From Streptomyces cavernae (GTDB taxonomy: Bacteria; Actinomycetota; Actinomycetes; Streptomycetales; Streptomycetaceae), in NCBI RefSeq assembly GCF_004023625.1, contig NZ_RPDJ01000033.1, forward strand, positions 62,001-126,000: 64,000 nt of DNA, read 5' to 3'. The notes beneath the pieces are model-generated. The model did not search any database, was not told the origin of the DNA, and worked only from the letters and a program-made list of their open reading frames with translations. Positions 39,959 through 48,462 of this stretch are shown here, one piece after another (the stretch's first letter is position 1; each line of letters begins with the position of its first letter). Both the position numbers and the translations under genes were made by a program.

Positions 39959-40664
39959 AGCGGACCTCGACCAGGCGGGCGAAGACGACGACGTTTCCCG
40001 TGTAGCCGCCCTGCTTGGAGAAGGCACCTCCGCAGGTGATGACCCGTAGTTCGGGGACGCCGGTGTCACCGTAGACGCGGTTGCCCGGGAAGTTGTGCTT
40101 GTCGAACACCTCGATGCCGTAGACCTCGAACACCGGGGTCTTGCCGTCCCGGCGCGGCACCTCGACACGGCTTCCCTTCTTCAACGCGCCGAGCCCGTAG
40201 AAGACGGCGGGTCCCTGCTGGTTGTCGACATGACCGACGACGACCGCCGTGCCCTTCTCGCCGGGCGTCACCGCGCCCGTGAACCAGCCGGCCAGATTCG
40301 GGTCCTCCGGTGGCGGGGCGTCCACCCAGCCCTCCAGGTCGAGACCCACGGGCATGGCGGGCGCGTCGACGTTGATGGCCGGGATTCTCACGCGGTCGAC
40401 CTCGGAGTACGGCAACGGGTCCGGGGTGTCCGTGCCGGGTGCCCGGGCGGCGGTACGGCTGTCCGCGGCGGCCTGTGCGGCGGGCTGCGGCGGGCCTTCG
40501 CCGAACTCCCCCGAACCGTTGCGGATCAGCGCGAGGCCGGTCAGCAGAACGAGCGCCGTCACGCCCCAGGGCGCACGCCTCCGCCTCGGCTCTTCCGCTG
40601 CTGGCTGGGACCACAGCAATCGCAGGTCCCCACTGACATGGCTGTCACCCCATCCGTCGCGCAT
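39957..40664 (-). CDS. Class F sortase
   Basis: 235-residue membrane-anchored sortase of the actinobacterial class F. One N-terminal membrane helix (GVTALVLLTGLALI) and a Pro/Ala linker precede the transpeptidase barrel. The catalytic His is in VVVGHVDNQQGPAVF, Cys in VITCGGAF and Arg in VVVFARLVEVR. Class F enzymes recognise LPxTG-like signals, but their biological targets are largely undefined. ATG at 40664. It is divergent from the gene at 40955, which encodes a secreted protein with a C-terminal membrane anchor, a candidate functional partner. Confidence 0.92.
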   Translation of the reverse strand: MRDGWGDSHVSGDLRLLWSQPAAEEPRRRRAPWGVTALVLLTGLALIRNGSGEFGEGPPQPAAQAAADSRTAARAPGTDTPDPLPYSEVDRVRIPAINVDAPAMPVGLDLEGWVDAPPPEDPNLAGWFTGAVTPGEKGTAVVVGHVDNQQGPAVFYGLGALKKGSRVEVPRRDGKTPVFEVYGIEVFDKHNFPGNRVYGDTGVPELRVITCGGAFSKQGGYTGNVVVFARLVEVR

Positions 40665-40954
40665 ATCCGAACGCTAAGCGCAGGACTTGCGCTCGGCGAC
40701 GAGGGTGAGCGCGAACGGGTGGCCCGTCCGGCGGTGCCGTGCGCCATCCGAGTTCGCCGTGACCAGGAAATTTCTGATGGTCCGTGACCTGCATCAATAT
40801 CCGATTGTGTGCTTTTTTCCGGGCGTGTCTGCTCACCGGGACGGACCATTCCCGACATGCGGCGTGGCGCGCGGCATCTGAGGGTCTGTGCAGGAGGTGC
40901 TTACTCGCCGATCCACCGGGGACGGTTCCCGGGGCGCCTTCCGCGGAGGTTGAC

Positions 40955-41449
40955 ATGCGTAGATCACGTGCCCTGGCGGCCGGAGCCGCCGTCGCGGCGG
41001 TCGCCGTCGGGCTCGCCGCTCCGACCGCCACGGCCTGGGACAATCCGAGCAACATCACCGCCACGCCCAGTGTTGTCGCACCCGGCGGCCGGATGACCGT
41101 CACGGTGGACGGCAGTTCCTGCCAGCGACCGGGCAGCACGGTCGAGTCCCCGGTCTTCCCGCGGACCCGTCTGACCTCCCTCGGTGGCAACACGGCCCGC
41201 GCGACCGTCACCGTCGACCACAACGCGCATGCGGGCTCGTACGGCATCACGGCCCGGTGCGGCGACGGCAAGACGCTCACCCGGTCCGACGCCTTCAGTG
41301 TGGTCGGCGGTGTGCGCGGGGGCATCGGCGGCAGCAGCACGTCCGGTGCCACGGCCACCGACATCGCCATCGGCGGCGGCCTCGTGACCCTCGCTGTCAT
41401 CGGCGGTGGAGTCTTCTGGATGCGCCGGCGCTCGGAAAGCAGGGCCTGA
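40955..41449 (+). CDS. Secreted, C-terminally membrane-anchored protein of unknown function
   Basis: 164-residue exported protein. A signal peptide (MRRSRALAAGAAVAAVAVGLAAPTATA) is followed by one Ig-like domain with two cysteines (SSCQRPG and ITARCGDG). A C-terminal tail consists of a glycine-rich stretch, a membrane helix (IAIGGGLVTLAVIGGGVFW) and MRRRSESRA. That layout is the one of a sortase substrate, yet no LPxTG-like pentapeptide precedes the helix. ATG at 40955 has GGAGG 5 bases ahead. The 290-base divergent gap to the class F sortase includes an AT-rich patch near 40790-40815 where promoters may lie; this pairing recurs, to my knowledge, in other Streptomyces. Confidence 0.75.
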   Translation: MRRSRALAAGAAVAAVAVGLAAPTATAWDNPSNITATPSVVAPGGRMTVTVDGSSCQRPGSTVESPVFPRTRLTSLGGNTARATVTVDHNAHAGSYGITARCGDGKTLTRSDAFSVVGGVRGGIGGSSTSGATATDIAIGGGLVTLAVIGGGVFWMRRRSESRA

Positions 41450-41715
41450 GCCCCCTCCGGCCGCCGAACGCGACCGGGGCCCGGTGCTCCGGTGCGGCTG
41501 CGGTCCAGTGCGGCCGGGTCTCGTCGGTCCGCTCTCGTCCGGTCCGGGTCCGCCCGATGCGGCCGGTTCTCACCGCTCCGGTCTCGTCCGCTCTCGTCCG
41601 GTCCGGGCTAATCCGGTCTATCTGGTTCGATCCGGTGCGGTCTGGTGTGATCTGCTCCGGTCCTGGTCCGCTCGGTGCGGCCGTTCGGGGGCCTGCTCCT
41701 CGGCCGCTGCCCGCC
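41450..41715. other. Low-complexity intergenic region
   Basis: Dominated by short CGGTCC, TCTCGTCCG and GATCCGGTC repeats (about 41530-41670). No coding frame with protein-like composition or ribosome site is seen. Confidence 0.6.
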
Positions 41716-41759
41716 GGGCCCTGCTCCGCGGACCCACAGCGGTCCGCGGAGCAGGGCCC
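41716..41759. terminator. Strong bidirectional hairpin terminator
   Basis: A perfect 19-base inverted repeat pairs 41716-41734 with 41741-41759 across a 6-base loop (CACAGC); the arm core is GCCCTGCTCCGCGGACC. It lies 8 bases from the end of the minus-strand DUF4239 gene and can also end the plus-strand gene. Confidence 0.9.
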
Positions 41760-41767
41760 GGCCATGG

Positions 41768-42535
41768 TCACGACCCCTTGGCTCCGGGGAACAGCGTCAG
41801 GAACGGCTCCGCCGACGCCGCGATGCCGCGGCTGTAGGGCGCGTCGAAGTCCCAGATGAGGAAGAGCAGGAACGCGATCAGCGCTGAGAAGAGGCCGGCG
41901 AGGACCAGCTCGCGTGCCGTGCGGCGGATCTGCAGGGCGAAGACCATCCCGATGGTGACCAGCGCTCCGGTGATCAGTCCGAACCACACGACGCCCGGCA
42001 TGGTCGCCTCGGCGGAGTCGGCGCGCGCGTTGCGTGCCGCGTCGGCCGCGGCGAGCTGGTCGAGGATCGGCTGGTAGGCCTGCGCCTCGAAGTCCGTCCT
42101 CGGCTGGTAGTCGGTCACCTCCGCCCGCACCTCGCCCAGCAGTTCGGCCCCGCGGTCGGTCAGCCCGCCCTGGTCCGCCATCACCCGCCATTCCTCGCCG
42201 ACGACATGACCCACGTAGGCGCCCACGTCCGCGCGGATCCGGTCGCGGACCTCGGCCGGATAGACCCGGACCCGCTCCGAGATCTCGTGCAGCGCCTGCG
42301 CCTCCGCCTGTACGTGGTTCTGGGCGGCGCCACGGGCCTCCCATACGCCGGCGATGGCGAGCCCGAGCACGATGGCGTACACCACGCCGATCATCATCGT
42401 CATGTACTCGATCACGTCCGGAGTCTCGGACGGATCGTCGTCCTCACCGACAGCGCGATGCCGTACGAGGGTGACGGCGAGCACGACGAGACAGGCGGCC
42501 GCCATCGCGAGGGCGAGAACAAGCCATTCCGACAA
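41768..42535 (-). CDS. DUF4239 (bestrophin-like) membrane protein
   Basis: 255-residue membrane protein matching the DUF4239 layout: two N-terminal helices (WLVLALAMAAACLVVLAVTLV and MTMMIGVVYAIVLGLAIAGVW), a helical cytosolic domain of about 120 residues (ALHEISERVRVYPAEV) and two C-terminal helices (FGLITGALVTIGMVFAL, LVLAGLFSALIAFLLFLIWDF). A channel-like role is suggested by weak bestrophin similarity only. The start is TTG at 42535, fixed by GGAGG five bases ahead (complement of 42541-42545). It follows the proline-rich gene by 16 bases and is probably co-transcribed. Confidence 0.8.
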   Translation of the reverse strand: MSEWLVLALAMAAACLVVLAVTLVRHRAVGEDDDPSETPDVIEYMTMMIGVVYAIVLGLAIAGVWEARGAAQNHVQAEAQALHEISERVRVYPAEVRDRIRADVGAYVGHVVGEEWRVMADQGGLTDRGAELLGEVRAEVTDYQPRTDFEAQAYQPILDQLAAADAARNARADSAEATMPGVVWFGLITGALVTIGMVFALQIRRTARELVLAGLFSALIAFLLFLIWDFDAPYSRGIAASAEPFLTLFPGAKGS

Positions 42536-42551
42536 GAGTTCCTCCAGAGGG

Positions 42552-43166
42552 TCAGCGCGGACGCAGCGCGGCGACGGCGAGCACCGCGGGCGCGGTGACG
42601 AGCAGGGTGAGTGAGACCAGCGAAGGGCCGCTGCGCGGCGGTGCCTTGCGCGGCGCCGGGCGGTACGGCGGATAACTCGCCGTGGCCGGCGAGGCAGTCG
42701 GGCGCACCGTCGGCTCGGGTTTCGGCGCCGGCTTCGGGGCGGGCGGCGGAGGCACGGGCCGCGGTTGCTCGGGGGCGGGCCGCGGCGGCGCCGGAGCGGG
42801 TGGCGGCGGCGGTGGCGGCGCCGGTTTCGGTGGCGGTGTGGGCTTCGGCGGTGGAGTGGGTTTCGGCTGGGGTTCGGTGGGGCTCGGCGGCGGCTTCGGC
42901 TCGGGCGGCGGGGGGCTCGGCGGCGGTTCCGGACTGGGGCAGGGCGGCGGGGGCGGCGGGGGAGTCGGCGTGGGAGTGCACCAGGTGCTGCTCCCGGCGA
43001 CCGCCACCGCGTGCACACCCGGGCCGACGGAGGCATAGGCGCACGAGTCGGCCGACGCCTGGCCGACGGGTGCGCCGACGGCCAGCCACACCGGCGTCAG
43101 CAGCGCCAACACCCGCATGACGAGGGCGAATCGGGTCCGTTGAGGTCCATGCACGACGAAGATCAT
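42552..43166 (-). CDS. Secreted proline-rich protein with terminal membrane helix
   Basis: 204-residue protein of unknown function. A hydrophobic export signal (about 15-40, ending GQASA) is followed by a short domain with two cysteines (SCAYASVG, TWCTPTP). Then come about 100 residues made almost only of Pro, Lys, Ala and Glu (PPPEPKPPPSP, PKPTPPPKP), and finally a membrane helix (LTLLVTAPAVLAVAALRP). It probably spans the wall from a membrane anchor. The proline tract lies in repetitive DNA at about 42670-42970. The start is ATG at 43166, or ATG 43118 as an alternative; neither has a strong ribosome site. The downstream DUF4239 gene is 16 bases away. Confidence 0.65.
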   Translation of the reverse strand: MIFVVHGPQRTRFALVMRVLALLTPVWLAVGAPVGQASADSCAYASVGPGVHAVAVAGSSTWCTPTPTPPPPPPPCPSPEPPPSPPPPEPKPPPSPTEPQPKPTPPPKPTPPPKPAPPPPPPPAPAPPRPAPEQPRPVPPPPAPKPAPKPEPTVRPTASPATASYPPYRPAPRKAPPRSGPSLVSLTLLVTAPAVLAVAALRPR

Positions 43167-43445
43167 GGTCCGCGCCGGGCCCGCTCACGCCGGGCTCATG
43201 GGGGATTGCCCCGAACGGGTGAGACGGGCGCTCCCGGCGCTTGACGGTGCGGAGCCCCGCGTTCCTTATCTCGCGCACATACGTGCGGGTGGATGCTCGG
43301 AAGTGGTGCCACAGGTTTCCCAAAGAATTTTTTGAGCTCGTTGAACACTCTGGCCACTTCCGCTCGTACCTAGGGCCATGAAACGGCGCGCTGAGGCGCG
43401 CTACCAACGCCCTAGCAACACCCAAGCGGATAGCGGGAGTTAACA

Positions 43446-44462
43446 ATGCAGCGTCAATCAGGGGGCTTCCCCCGTGCATGGCGGAGCGCCTCACTCGTAG
43501 CGTCGGCTGCGGCCGTGCTGACGCTGACAACGGCTTGCGGATCGGACAATGCGAACACCGGAAGCCAGAACGTGGGCGCGGCCGGTGCGGCCGCCGCGGG
43601 GGGTTACGCGACTCCGTCCACCCCCGCCACCGCGCCCGCCGGTGCCGGGGCCGGTAATGGTTATGGGCAGGCGTCGCAGAGCAACGCCAAGGCGGGTGGC
43701 CAGCTGGCGATTTCCGAGAATGCCGAACTCGGCCAGATTCTCACCGACAGCACCGGAAAGACGCTCTACCGTTTCGACAACGACACCGCCGAGCCGCCGA
43801 AGTCCAACTGTGACGGTGACTGCGCCACCGCATGGCCGCCGGTTCTGGCCGACGGCACCACGGCCCCCGCGGGTGTGGACAAGTCCCTGGTCGGTTCCGT
43901 CACCCGCTCCGACGGCACCAAGCAGCTGACCATCGACGGCTGGCCGGCCTACTACTTCGCCAAGGACACCAAGCCCGGCGACACCAACGGCCAGGGCGTG
44001 AAGGGTACTTGGTACGCGCTGTCGCCCGAGGGCAAGAAGGCGACCGGGGGTGCCGGCGGGGGTGCGGCCGAGCCCGCTGATCTGCCTGGTCTGTCCACCC
44101 GTAAGGACCCCGAGCTGGGCGAGATCGTCATCGACAAGAACGGTAAGACGGTCTACCGCTTCTTGAAGGACTCGCAGTGGCCGATGGCGACCAAGTGCAC
44201 TGGTGCCTGCCTGGAGAAGTGGCCCGTCGTCGCCCCCGTCGACGAGAAGGACACCAAGGGAATCGATCTGCAGGGGTCCACGCCCAACCAGGGCTACGTG
44301 GTCTTCAATCGTCCGGACGGCATCAAGCAGCAGAGCATCGACTGCGTGCCGATCTACACCTTCGCCCAGGACAAGAAGCCCGGCGACACCAACGGCCAGG
44401 GCGTGGGCGGCACCTGGTACGCCATCCGCCCCGACGGCAGTGCGGTCGGCGCGCCGAAGTAG
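43446..44462 (+). CDS. Lipoprotein with Lipoprotein_15 (Y-x4-D) repeats
   Basis: 338-residue lipoprotein. The lipobox TLTTAC gives lipidated Cys31. A Gly/Ala-rich linker to about residue 85 precedes repeats of the Lipoprotein_15 type (secreted repeat of unknown function): LGQILTDSTGKTLYRFDND, CDGDCATAWPPV and WPAYYFAKDTKPGDTNG form the first pair, and LGEIVIDKNGKTVYRFLKD with CTGACLEKWPVV and the equivalent VPIYTFAQDKKPGDTNG the second. It resembles S. coelicolor SCO0930 as I remember it. The role is unknown, but related proteins have been tied to redox metabolites. ATG at 43446 follows CGGGAG. A hairpin at 44502-44536 ends the message. Confidence 0.85.
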   Translation: MQRQSGGFPRAWRSASLVASAAAVLTLTTACGSDNANTGSQNVGAAGAAAAGGYATPSTPATAPAGAGAGNGYGQASQSNAKAGGQLAISENAELGQILTDSTGKTLYRFDNDTAEPPKSNCDGDCATAWPPVLADGTTAPAGVDKSLVGSVTRSDGTKQLTIDGWPAYYFAKDTKPGDTNGQGVKGTWYALSPEGKKATGGAGGGAAEPADLPGLSTRKDPELGEIVIDKNGKTVYRFLKDSQWPMATKCTGACLEKWPVVAPVDEKDTKGIDLQGSTPNQGYVVFNRPDGIKQQSIDCVPIYTFAQDKKPGDTNGQGVGGTWYAIRPDGSAVGAPK

Positions 44463-44501
44463 GGATCACCACCCGGACAGCAGTACAGCGCGCGAACCAC
44501 A

Positions 44502-44536
44502 GGTCCACCCCCTCTGCCGCACGGAGGGGGTGGACC
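44502..44536 (+). terminator. Hairpin terminator after the lipoprotein gene
   Basis: Perfect 13-base inverted repeat, GGTCCACCCCCTC at 44502-44514 and GAGGGGGTGGACC at 44524-44536, with a 9-base loop, followed by GCTTTGTCGT. Confidence 0.85.
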
Positions 44537-44547
44537 GCTTTGTCGTC

Positions 44548-44700
44548 CCCAGGTGTCCCCGTTTCCCGCGCGTCCCCGTTTCGCGCGTTCTCGTTCCCCG
44601 TGCGTCCCCGTCCCCGCGGTGTCCCCGTCCCCGCGGTGTCCCCGTCCCCAGTGAGTGCCCGTCCCCCGCGGTGTCCCCGTCCCCGAGGCGGCCCCGGGGC
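44548..44700. repeat. Low-complexity GTCCCCGT repeats
   Basis: Many short direct repeats of GTCCCCGT and GCGGTGTCCCCGTCCCC fill this stretch. I see no gene between 44463 and 44998; frames that cross it lack ribosome sites. Confidence 0.6.
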
Positions 44701-44885
44701 GTCCGTGGGGGTCCGTGGGGCGTCCGTGGAGGCCGGTCCTTCGGTGCTCGACGGCCCGTCCCGACTCGGCTCCTCCGAGGGCCGGTCGGGACACTGCGTG
44801 ACCATGGGCGGTCCCTTGCTGTGCTTACGGGCGATTTCTGGGGCGCTCTCCGTGCGCACCTGTCCCACCGTCAACTTGTCATGTG

Positions 44886-44942
44886 CCAAAGGCATTCAAC
44901 GAAAAACGGATGGTCAATTTCCGTTTCCTCTCGCCCCTTTGG
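44886..44942 (+). promoter_or_regulatory. Nested inverted repeats upstream of the methyltransferase-rmdA pair
   Basis: Outer arms CCAAAGG (44886-44892) and CCTTTGG (44936-44942) enclose inner arms AAACGGA (44904-44910) and TCCGTTT (44920-44926). The region is AT-richer than its surroundings and ends 56 bases before the methyltransferase ATG, so it may be an operator or a structured leader. Confidence 0.45.
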
Positions 44943-44998
44943 CGGACGATCAGTAGCCTCAGCTCGAACACCGGATCGCCTACGTCTTGGAGGGCAGG

Positions 44999-45811
44999 AT
45001 GGAGCGTCCCGCCTGGGCTCCACACGGCATCGACATCACGATGCCGAGCGTGTCCCGTATCTACGACTTCTACCTGGGCGGTTCGTACAACTTCGAGGTC
45101 GACCGGGAGGCGGCCCGCAAGGCCATGGAGTTCATGCCGGGACTCCCCAAGATCATGCAGGCGAATCGTGCCTTCATGCGCCGAGCGGTGCGCTTCGCCC
45201 TCGGCCGGGGCGTCACCCAGTTCATCGACATAGGCTCCGGCATCCCCACCTTCGGCAACGTCCACGACGTCGCCCAGAGCGGGGCGTCCGGCGCCCGCGT
45301 GGTGTACGTGGACCACGACCCGGTGGCCGTGGCACACAGCCAGGCCGTACTGGCGGGCAACGAGAACGCGGACGTGGTCGCCGCCGACCTGCGGGCGCCC
45401 CGGGAAATCCTGAACAGCCCTCAGGTCCAGCAACTCATCGACCTGAACCGGCCGGTCGCCCTCCTCCTGGTTGCCATACTTCACTTCGTGGAGGACGCGG
45501 ACGACCCGTACGGTGCGGTGGCCGAGCTGCGGGACGCCCTGGCGCCCGGCAGCCTGCTCGTCGTCACCCACGCGTCCTACGAGGGGATTCCGGTCCCCGC
45601 CGAGCAGGCCGAAGGAGCGGTCGACGTCTACCGGAACACTCGCAGCCCACTGATCATGCGCACGCGCGAACAGATCGCGCGGTTCTTCGAGGGGTACGAC
45701 ATGGTGGAACCCGGCCTCGTGCCGATGCCGCACTGGCGGCCGGAGACGGCTCCGGAAGACGAGGATCCGTATGCCTTCTCCGGTTTCGCGGGCGTGGGGC
45801 GTACGGCGTGA
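44999..45811 (+). CDS. SAM-dependent methyltransferase (DUF574 / Methyltransf_19 type)
   Basis: 270-residue protein of the actinobacterial DUF574 family, predicted Rossmann-fold methyltransferase. Landmarks are PSVSRIYDFYLGGSYNFEVD near the N-terminus, the SAM loop FIDIGSGIPTFGNVH, ARVVYVDHDPVAVAHS and LLLVAILHFVEDADDP. The target is unknown. ATG at 44999 has GGAGGG 5 bases ahead; a TTG at 44987 is disfavoured because it would lie within that site. Its stop overlaps the GTG of rmdA by four bases, so the two are translated together, hinting that the methyltransferase and c-di-GMP enzyme act in one process. Confidence 0.87.
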   Translation: MERPAWAPHGIDITMPSVSRIYDFYLGGSYNFEVDREAARKAMEFMPGLPKIMQANRAFMRRAVRFALGRGVTQFIDIGSGIPTFGNVHDVAQSGASGARVVYVDHDPVAVAHSQAVLAGNENADVVAADLRAPREILNSPQVQQLIDLNRPVALLLVAILHFVEDADDPYGAVAELRDALAPGSLLVVTHASYEGIPVPAEQAEGAVDVYRNTRSPLIMRTREQIARFFEGYDMVEPGLVPMPHWRPETAPEDEDPYAFSGFAGVGRTA

Positions 45812-47952
45812 CCGCGGAGCCGGACGGACCGGAGGACAGACTGCGCAGGTTCGCGACCATCTGGAGCCGGGCGGTGTTCCCGGTGACCTCGACGTCGCTG
45901 ACCAGGCCCGAGTTCGAGCAGCAACTGCTCCCGCTGGCCAGGCGGTTGAGCGACGCGCTGCACGCGAGGACCCATGACGCCGCCGAGGGGCAGGCGGTCG
46001 GCGCCGCGCTCGTCGCGACCCACTGCACCGACCCCGAGGCGCTCAGCCGCACGCTCGACTGCGTCGACGCCTATCTGGTGCTCTACTGCGGCGGGGACGG
46101 CCCCCAGGAGGCACTGCGCACCCGCTCGGCGCGGCTCCAGCACGCCATGGCCGCCGGGTTCGCCCAGGCGCTGCGTGAACGGACCCTGACCGAGCAGGAG
46201 TCCATCTCGCGGGCCGCGCTGAACGCCCGCAGCGCCGTCGCCGACGCCCTGCACGCCAGCGAGGCACGGTTCCGGGCGGTGTTCGAGGGCGCGGCCATCG
46301 GCATCTGCATGGCCGACCTCGAAGGCAACATACTGCAGGTGAACCGAGCCATGCTCCGTATGTTCGGTGGCTCCGAGCAGCACGTGCGGGGCAAGAAGGT
46401 CGTCGAGTGGACCCACCCCGAGGACGCGCCGCACGTATGGCGGCTGTACGAGGAACTGGTCCGCGGCGACCGCGAGCACTTCCACGTGGAGAAGGCGTTC
46501 TCCCGGCCCGACGGCACCGCACTGTGGACCAACCTGTCGGTCTCGCTGCTGCGGGACGCCGACGGCCAACCGCAGTACCAGCTCGCGCTCATGGAGGACA
46601 CCACCGAGCGCCGACTGCTCAATCTGCGGCTGCGCTACGAGGCGACGCACGACGCGCTCACCGGTCTGCCCAACCGGACGCTGTTCTTCGAGCGGCTGGA
46701 GAAGGCGCTGTCGGCGGGCGAGGGCAGCCGCTTCGGGCTGTGCTACCTCGACCTCGACGGCTTCAAGACCATCAACGACAGCCTCGGACACTCGGCCGGC
46801 GACCGGCTGCTCGTCGAGGTCGCCGACCGGCTCCAGGCCTGCACCACCGCGCCCGGCGAGATGGTGGCCCGGCTCGGCGGTGACGAGTTCGTGGCGCTGA
46901 CCACGGGACCGGACACGCAGACCGAGGTCGACGAACTCGCCGGACGCATCATGAGCGCCCTCGCCGCCCCGATCCGGATCGACGGCCGGGAACTGACCGT
47001 GCGCGGCAGCATCGGCGTCGTGGAGGGCCCGGTGGGCGAGCGGAGCCCCGCCGAGGTGCTTCGCAGCGCCGACATCACGATGTACCGGGCCAAGTCCGCG
47101 GGCGGCAACCGCTTCGAGCTCGCCGACCCCGAGGCCGACGCCCGCGCCATCACCCGGCACGGGCTCACCACCGCGCTGCCCACGGCGCTCGACCGGGGTG
47201 AGTTCTTCATCGAGTACCAGCCGCTGGTGCACCTCGGTGACGGCAGCGTTCGCGGTGCGGAGGCGCTCGTGCGCTGGCTGCACCCGCAGCACGGTGTGCT
47301 CAGCCCCGACCGGTTCATCCCGCTGGCCGAGCACACCGGGCTGATCGTGCCGCTCGGCCGCTGGGTCCTGGAACAGTCCGTGCGCCAGGCCGTTGCCTGG
47401 CAGGAGCGGCACGGCGGCGAGGAAGCGGCCGGTCCCCCGCGCATCAACGTCAACCTCTCGCCCTGCCAGCTCGCCCACCCCGGGCTGGTCTCCGACACGG
47501 TCGAGATCCTGGAACGCGCGGGACTGGAACCTCAGGTGCTCTGCCTGGAAGTCACCGAGTCCGCTTTGATCGGCGCGGACGACGAAGTACTCAAACCACT
47601 GCGGCGCCTGGCCGACATGGGCGTGGACATCGCGCTCGACGACTTCGGCACGGGCTACTCGAACCTGGCGAACCTGCGCCGGTTGCCGGTGAGCATCGTC
47701 AAACTGGACCGTTCCTTCACCCGTGGGATGCAGCAGTATCCGGCCGACCCCGTCGACCTGAAGATCGTCGAAGGGATCGTGTCCCTCGCCCACAGCCTCG
47801 ACCTGACGGTCACGGTGGAGGGCGTGGAGACGGGCGCTCAGGCGGAGCAGCTGCGGGTCCTGGGCTGCGACACGGCCCAGGGCTGGTACTACGCCCGTCC
47901 CGGCCCGCCGGAGCGCTTGCACGAGCTGGCGTTGGTCGACGCGACGGGATGA
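45808..47952 (+). CDS. rmdA: PAS-GGDEF-EAL c-di-GMP phosphodiesterase (RmdA-like)
   Basis: 714-residue cytosolic c-di-GMP enzyme. A helical N-terminal region (1-150) is followed by PAS/PAC (about 150-270), GGDEF (about 280-440) and EAL (about 455-705). Both catalytic motifs are intact: GGDEF at 357-361 and EAL at 485-487 (GAEALVRWLHP), with the EAL loop DDFGTGYSNL and a late VEGVET. The domain order and position next to an SCO0930-like lipoprotein match S. coelicolor RmdA (SCO0928, from memory), a phosphodiesterase that promotes development. The start is GTG at 45808 overlapping the methyltransferase stop; the long in-frame opening upstream to 44203 is noncoding. It sets the local c-di-GMP level that controls BldD. 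Confidence 0.88.
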   Translation: MTAEPDGPEDRLRRFATIWSRAVFPVTSTSLTRPEFEQQLLPLARRLSDALHARTHDAAEGQAVGAALVATHCTDPEALSRTLDCVDAYLVLYCGGDGPQEALRTRSARLQHAMAAGFAQALRERTLTEQESISRAALNARSAVADALHASEARFRAVFEGAAIGICMADLEGNILQVNRAMLRMFGGSEQHVRGKKVVEWTHPEDAPHVWRLYEELVRGDREHFHVEKAFSRPDGTALWTNLSVSLLRDADGQPQYQLALMEDTTERRLLNLRLRYEATHDALTGLPNRTLFFERLEKALSAGEGSRFGLCYLDLDGFKTINDSLGHSAGDRLLVEVADRLQACTTAPGEMVARLGGDEFVALTTGPDTQTEVDELAGRIMSALAAPIRIDGRELTVRGSIGVVEGPVGERSPAEVLRSADITMYRAKSAGGNRFELADPEADARAITRHGLTTALPTALDRGEFFIEYQPLVHLGDGSVRGAEALVRWLHPQHGVLSPDRFIPLAEHTGLIVPLGRWVLEQSVRQAVAWQERHGGEEAAGPPRINVNLSPCQLAHPGLVSDTVEILERAGLEPQVLCLEVTESALIGADDEVLKPLRRLADMGVDIALDDFGTGYSNLANLRRLPVSIVKLDRSFTRGMQQYPADPVDLKIVEGIVSLAHSLDLTVTVEGVETGAQAEQLRVLGCDTAQGWYYARPGPPERLHELALVDATG

Positions 47953-47994
47953 CCGGGGCCGGGGGGTGGGTCTCCTCGCCCCCGCCGCCCCTAC

Positions 47995-48395
47995 CCTTCC
48001 CATCCCAGGGGCTGCCGCCCCTGCAACCCCGCTCCTGGGGCCGGCGCCCCGGCCCGGCTTGTGAGGGCTGTTGCCTGTGTGCGGCCCGGCTTGTGGGGCT
48101 GCCGCCCCTGCGACCCCGCTTTTGGGGCTGCCGCCCCAGCCCGGTTCCTCGGGCTGCCGCCCCGTCGACCCACTCCTGGGGATGGTGCCCCGGCCGCGGC
48201 TTGTGGGGCTGCTGCCCTGCGGACCGGCTTGTGGAGCTGGCGCCCCGGCCCCGGCTTGTGGAGCTGCTGCCCTTGCGACCCCGGCTCGTGGGGCTGGCGC
48301 CCCGGCCCGGCTCCCGGGGCTGCCGCCCCGTCGACCCACTCCTGGGGCTGCCGCCCCAGCCCTCTCCCATGGCTGTCGCCCCAGCCCCGCCCCGA
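47995..48395. repeat. Array of about 14 GGGGCTGCCGCCCC-type hairpin units
   Basis: Successive variants of GGGGCTGCCGCCCC (for example GGGGCCGGCGCCCC, GGGCTGTTGCC, GGAGCTGGCGCCCC) occur about every 25-33 bases, joined by CGGCTTGTG, CGACCCCGC or CGACCCACTCC. A longer unit, CCCCGTCGACCCACTCCTGG, occurs twice, at about 48167 and 48327. Each unit can fold into a small stem. The array follows the rmdA stop and lies before the minus-strand LysR gene; no gene is visible in 47953-48647. Confidence 0.75.
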
Positions 48396-48462
48396 TATCG
48401 GCCGCCGCATGCCTCAACCGCCGGCCAGGCTGGATATCGTCGGCCGGGGCGCCGAGGCAGGT

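Noticed and set aside
40665..40954. Small genes in the sortase-facing gap
   Set aside because: Frames here lack ribosome sites and contain the divergent upstream region; the real gene starts at 40955 after GGAGG.
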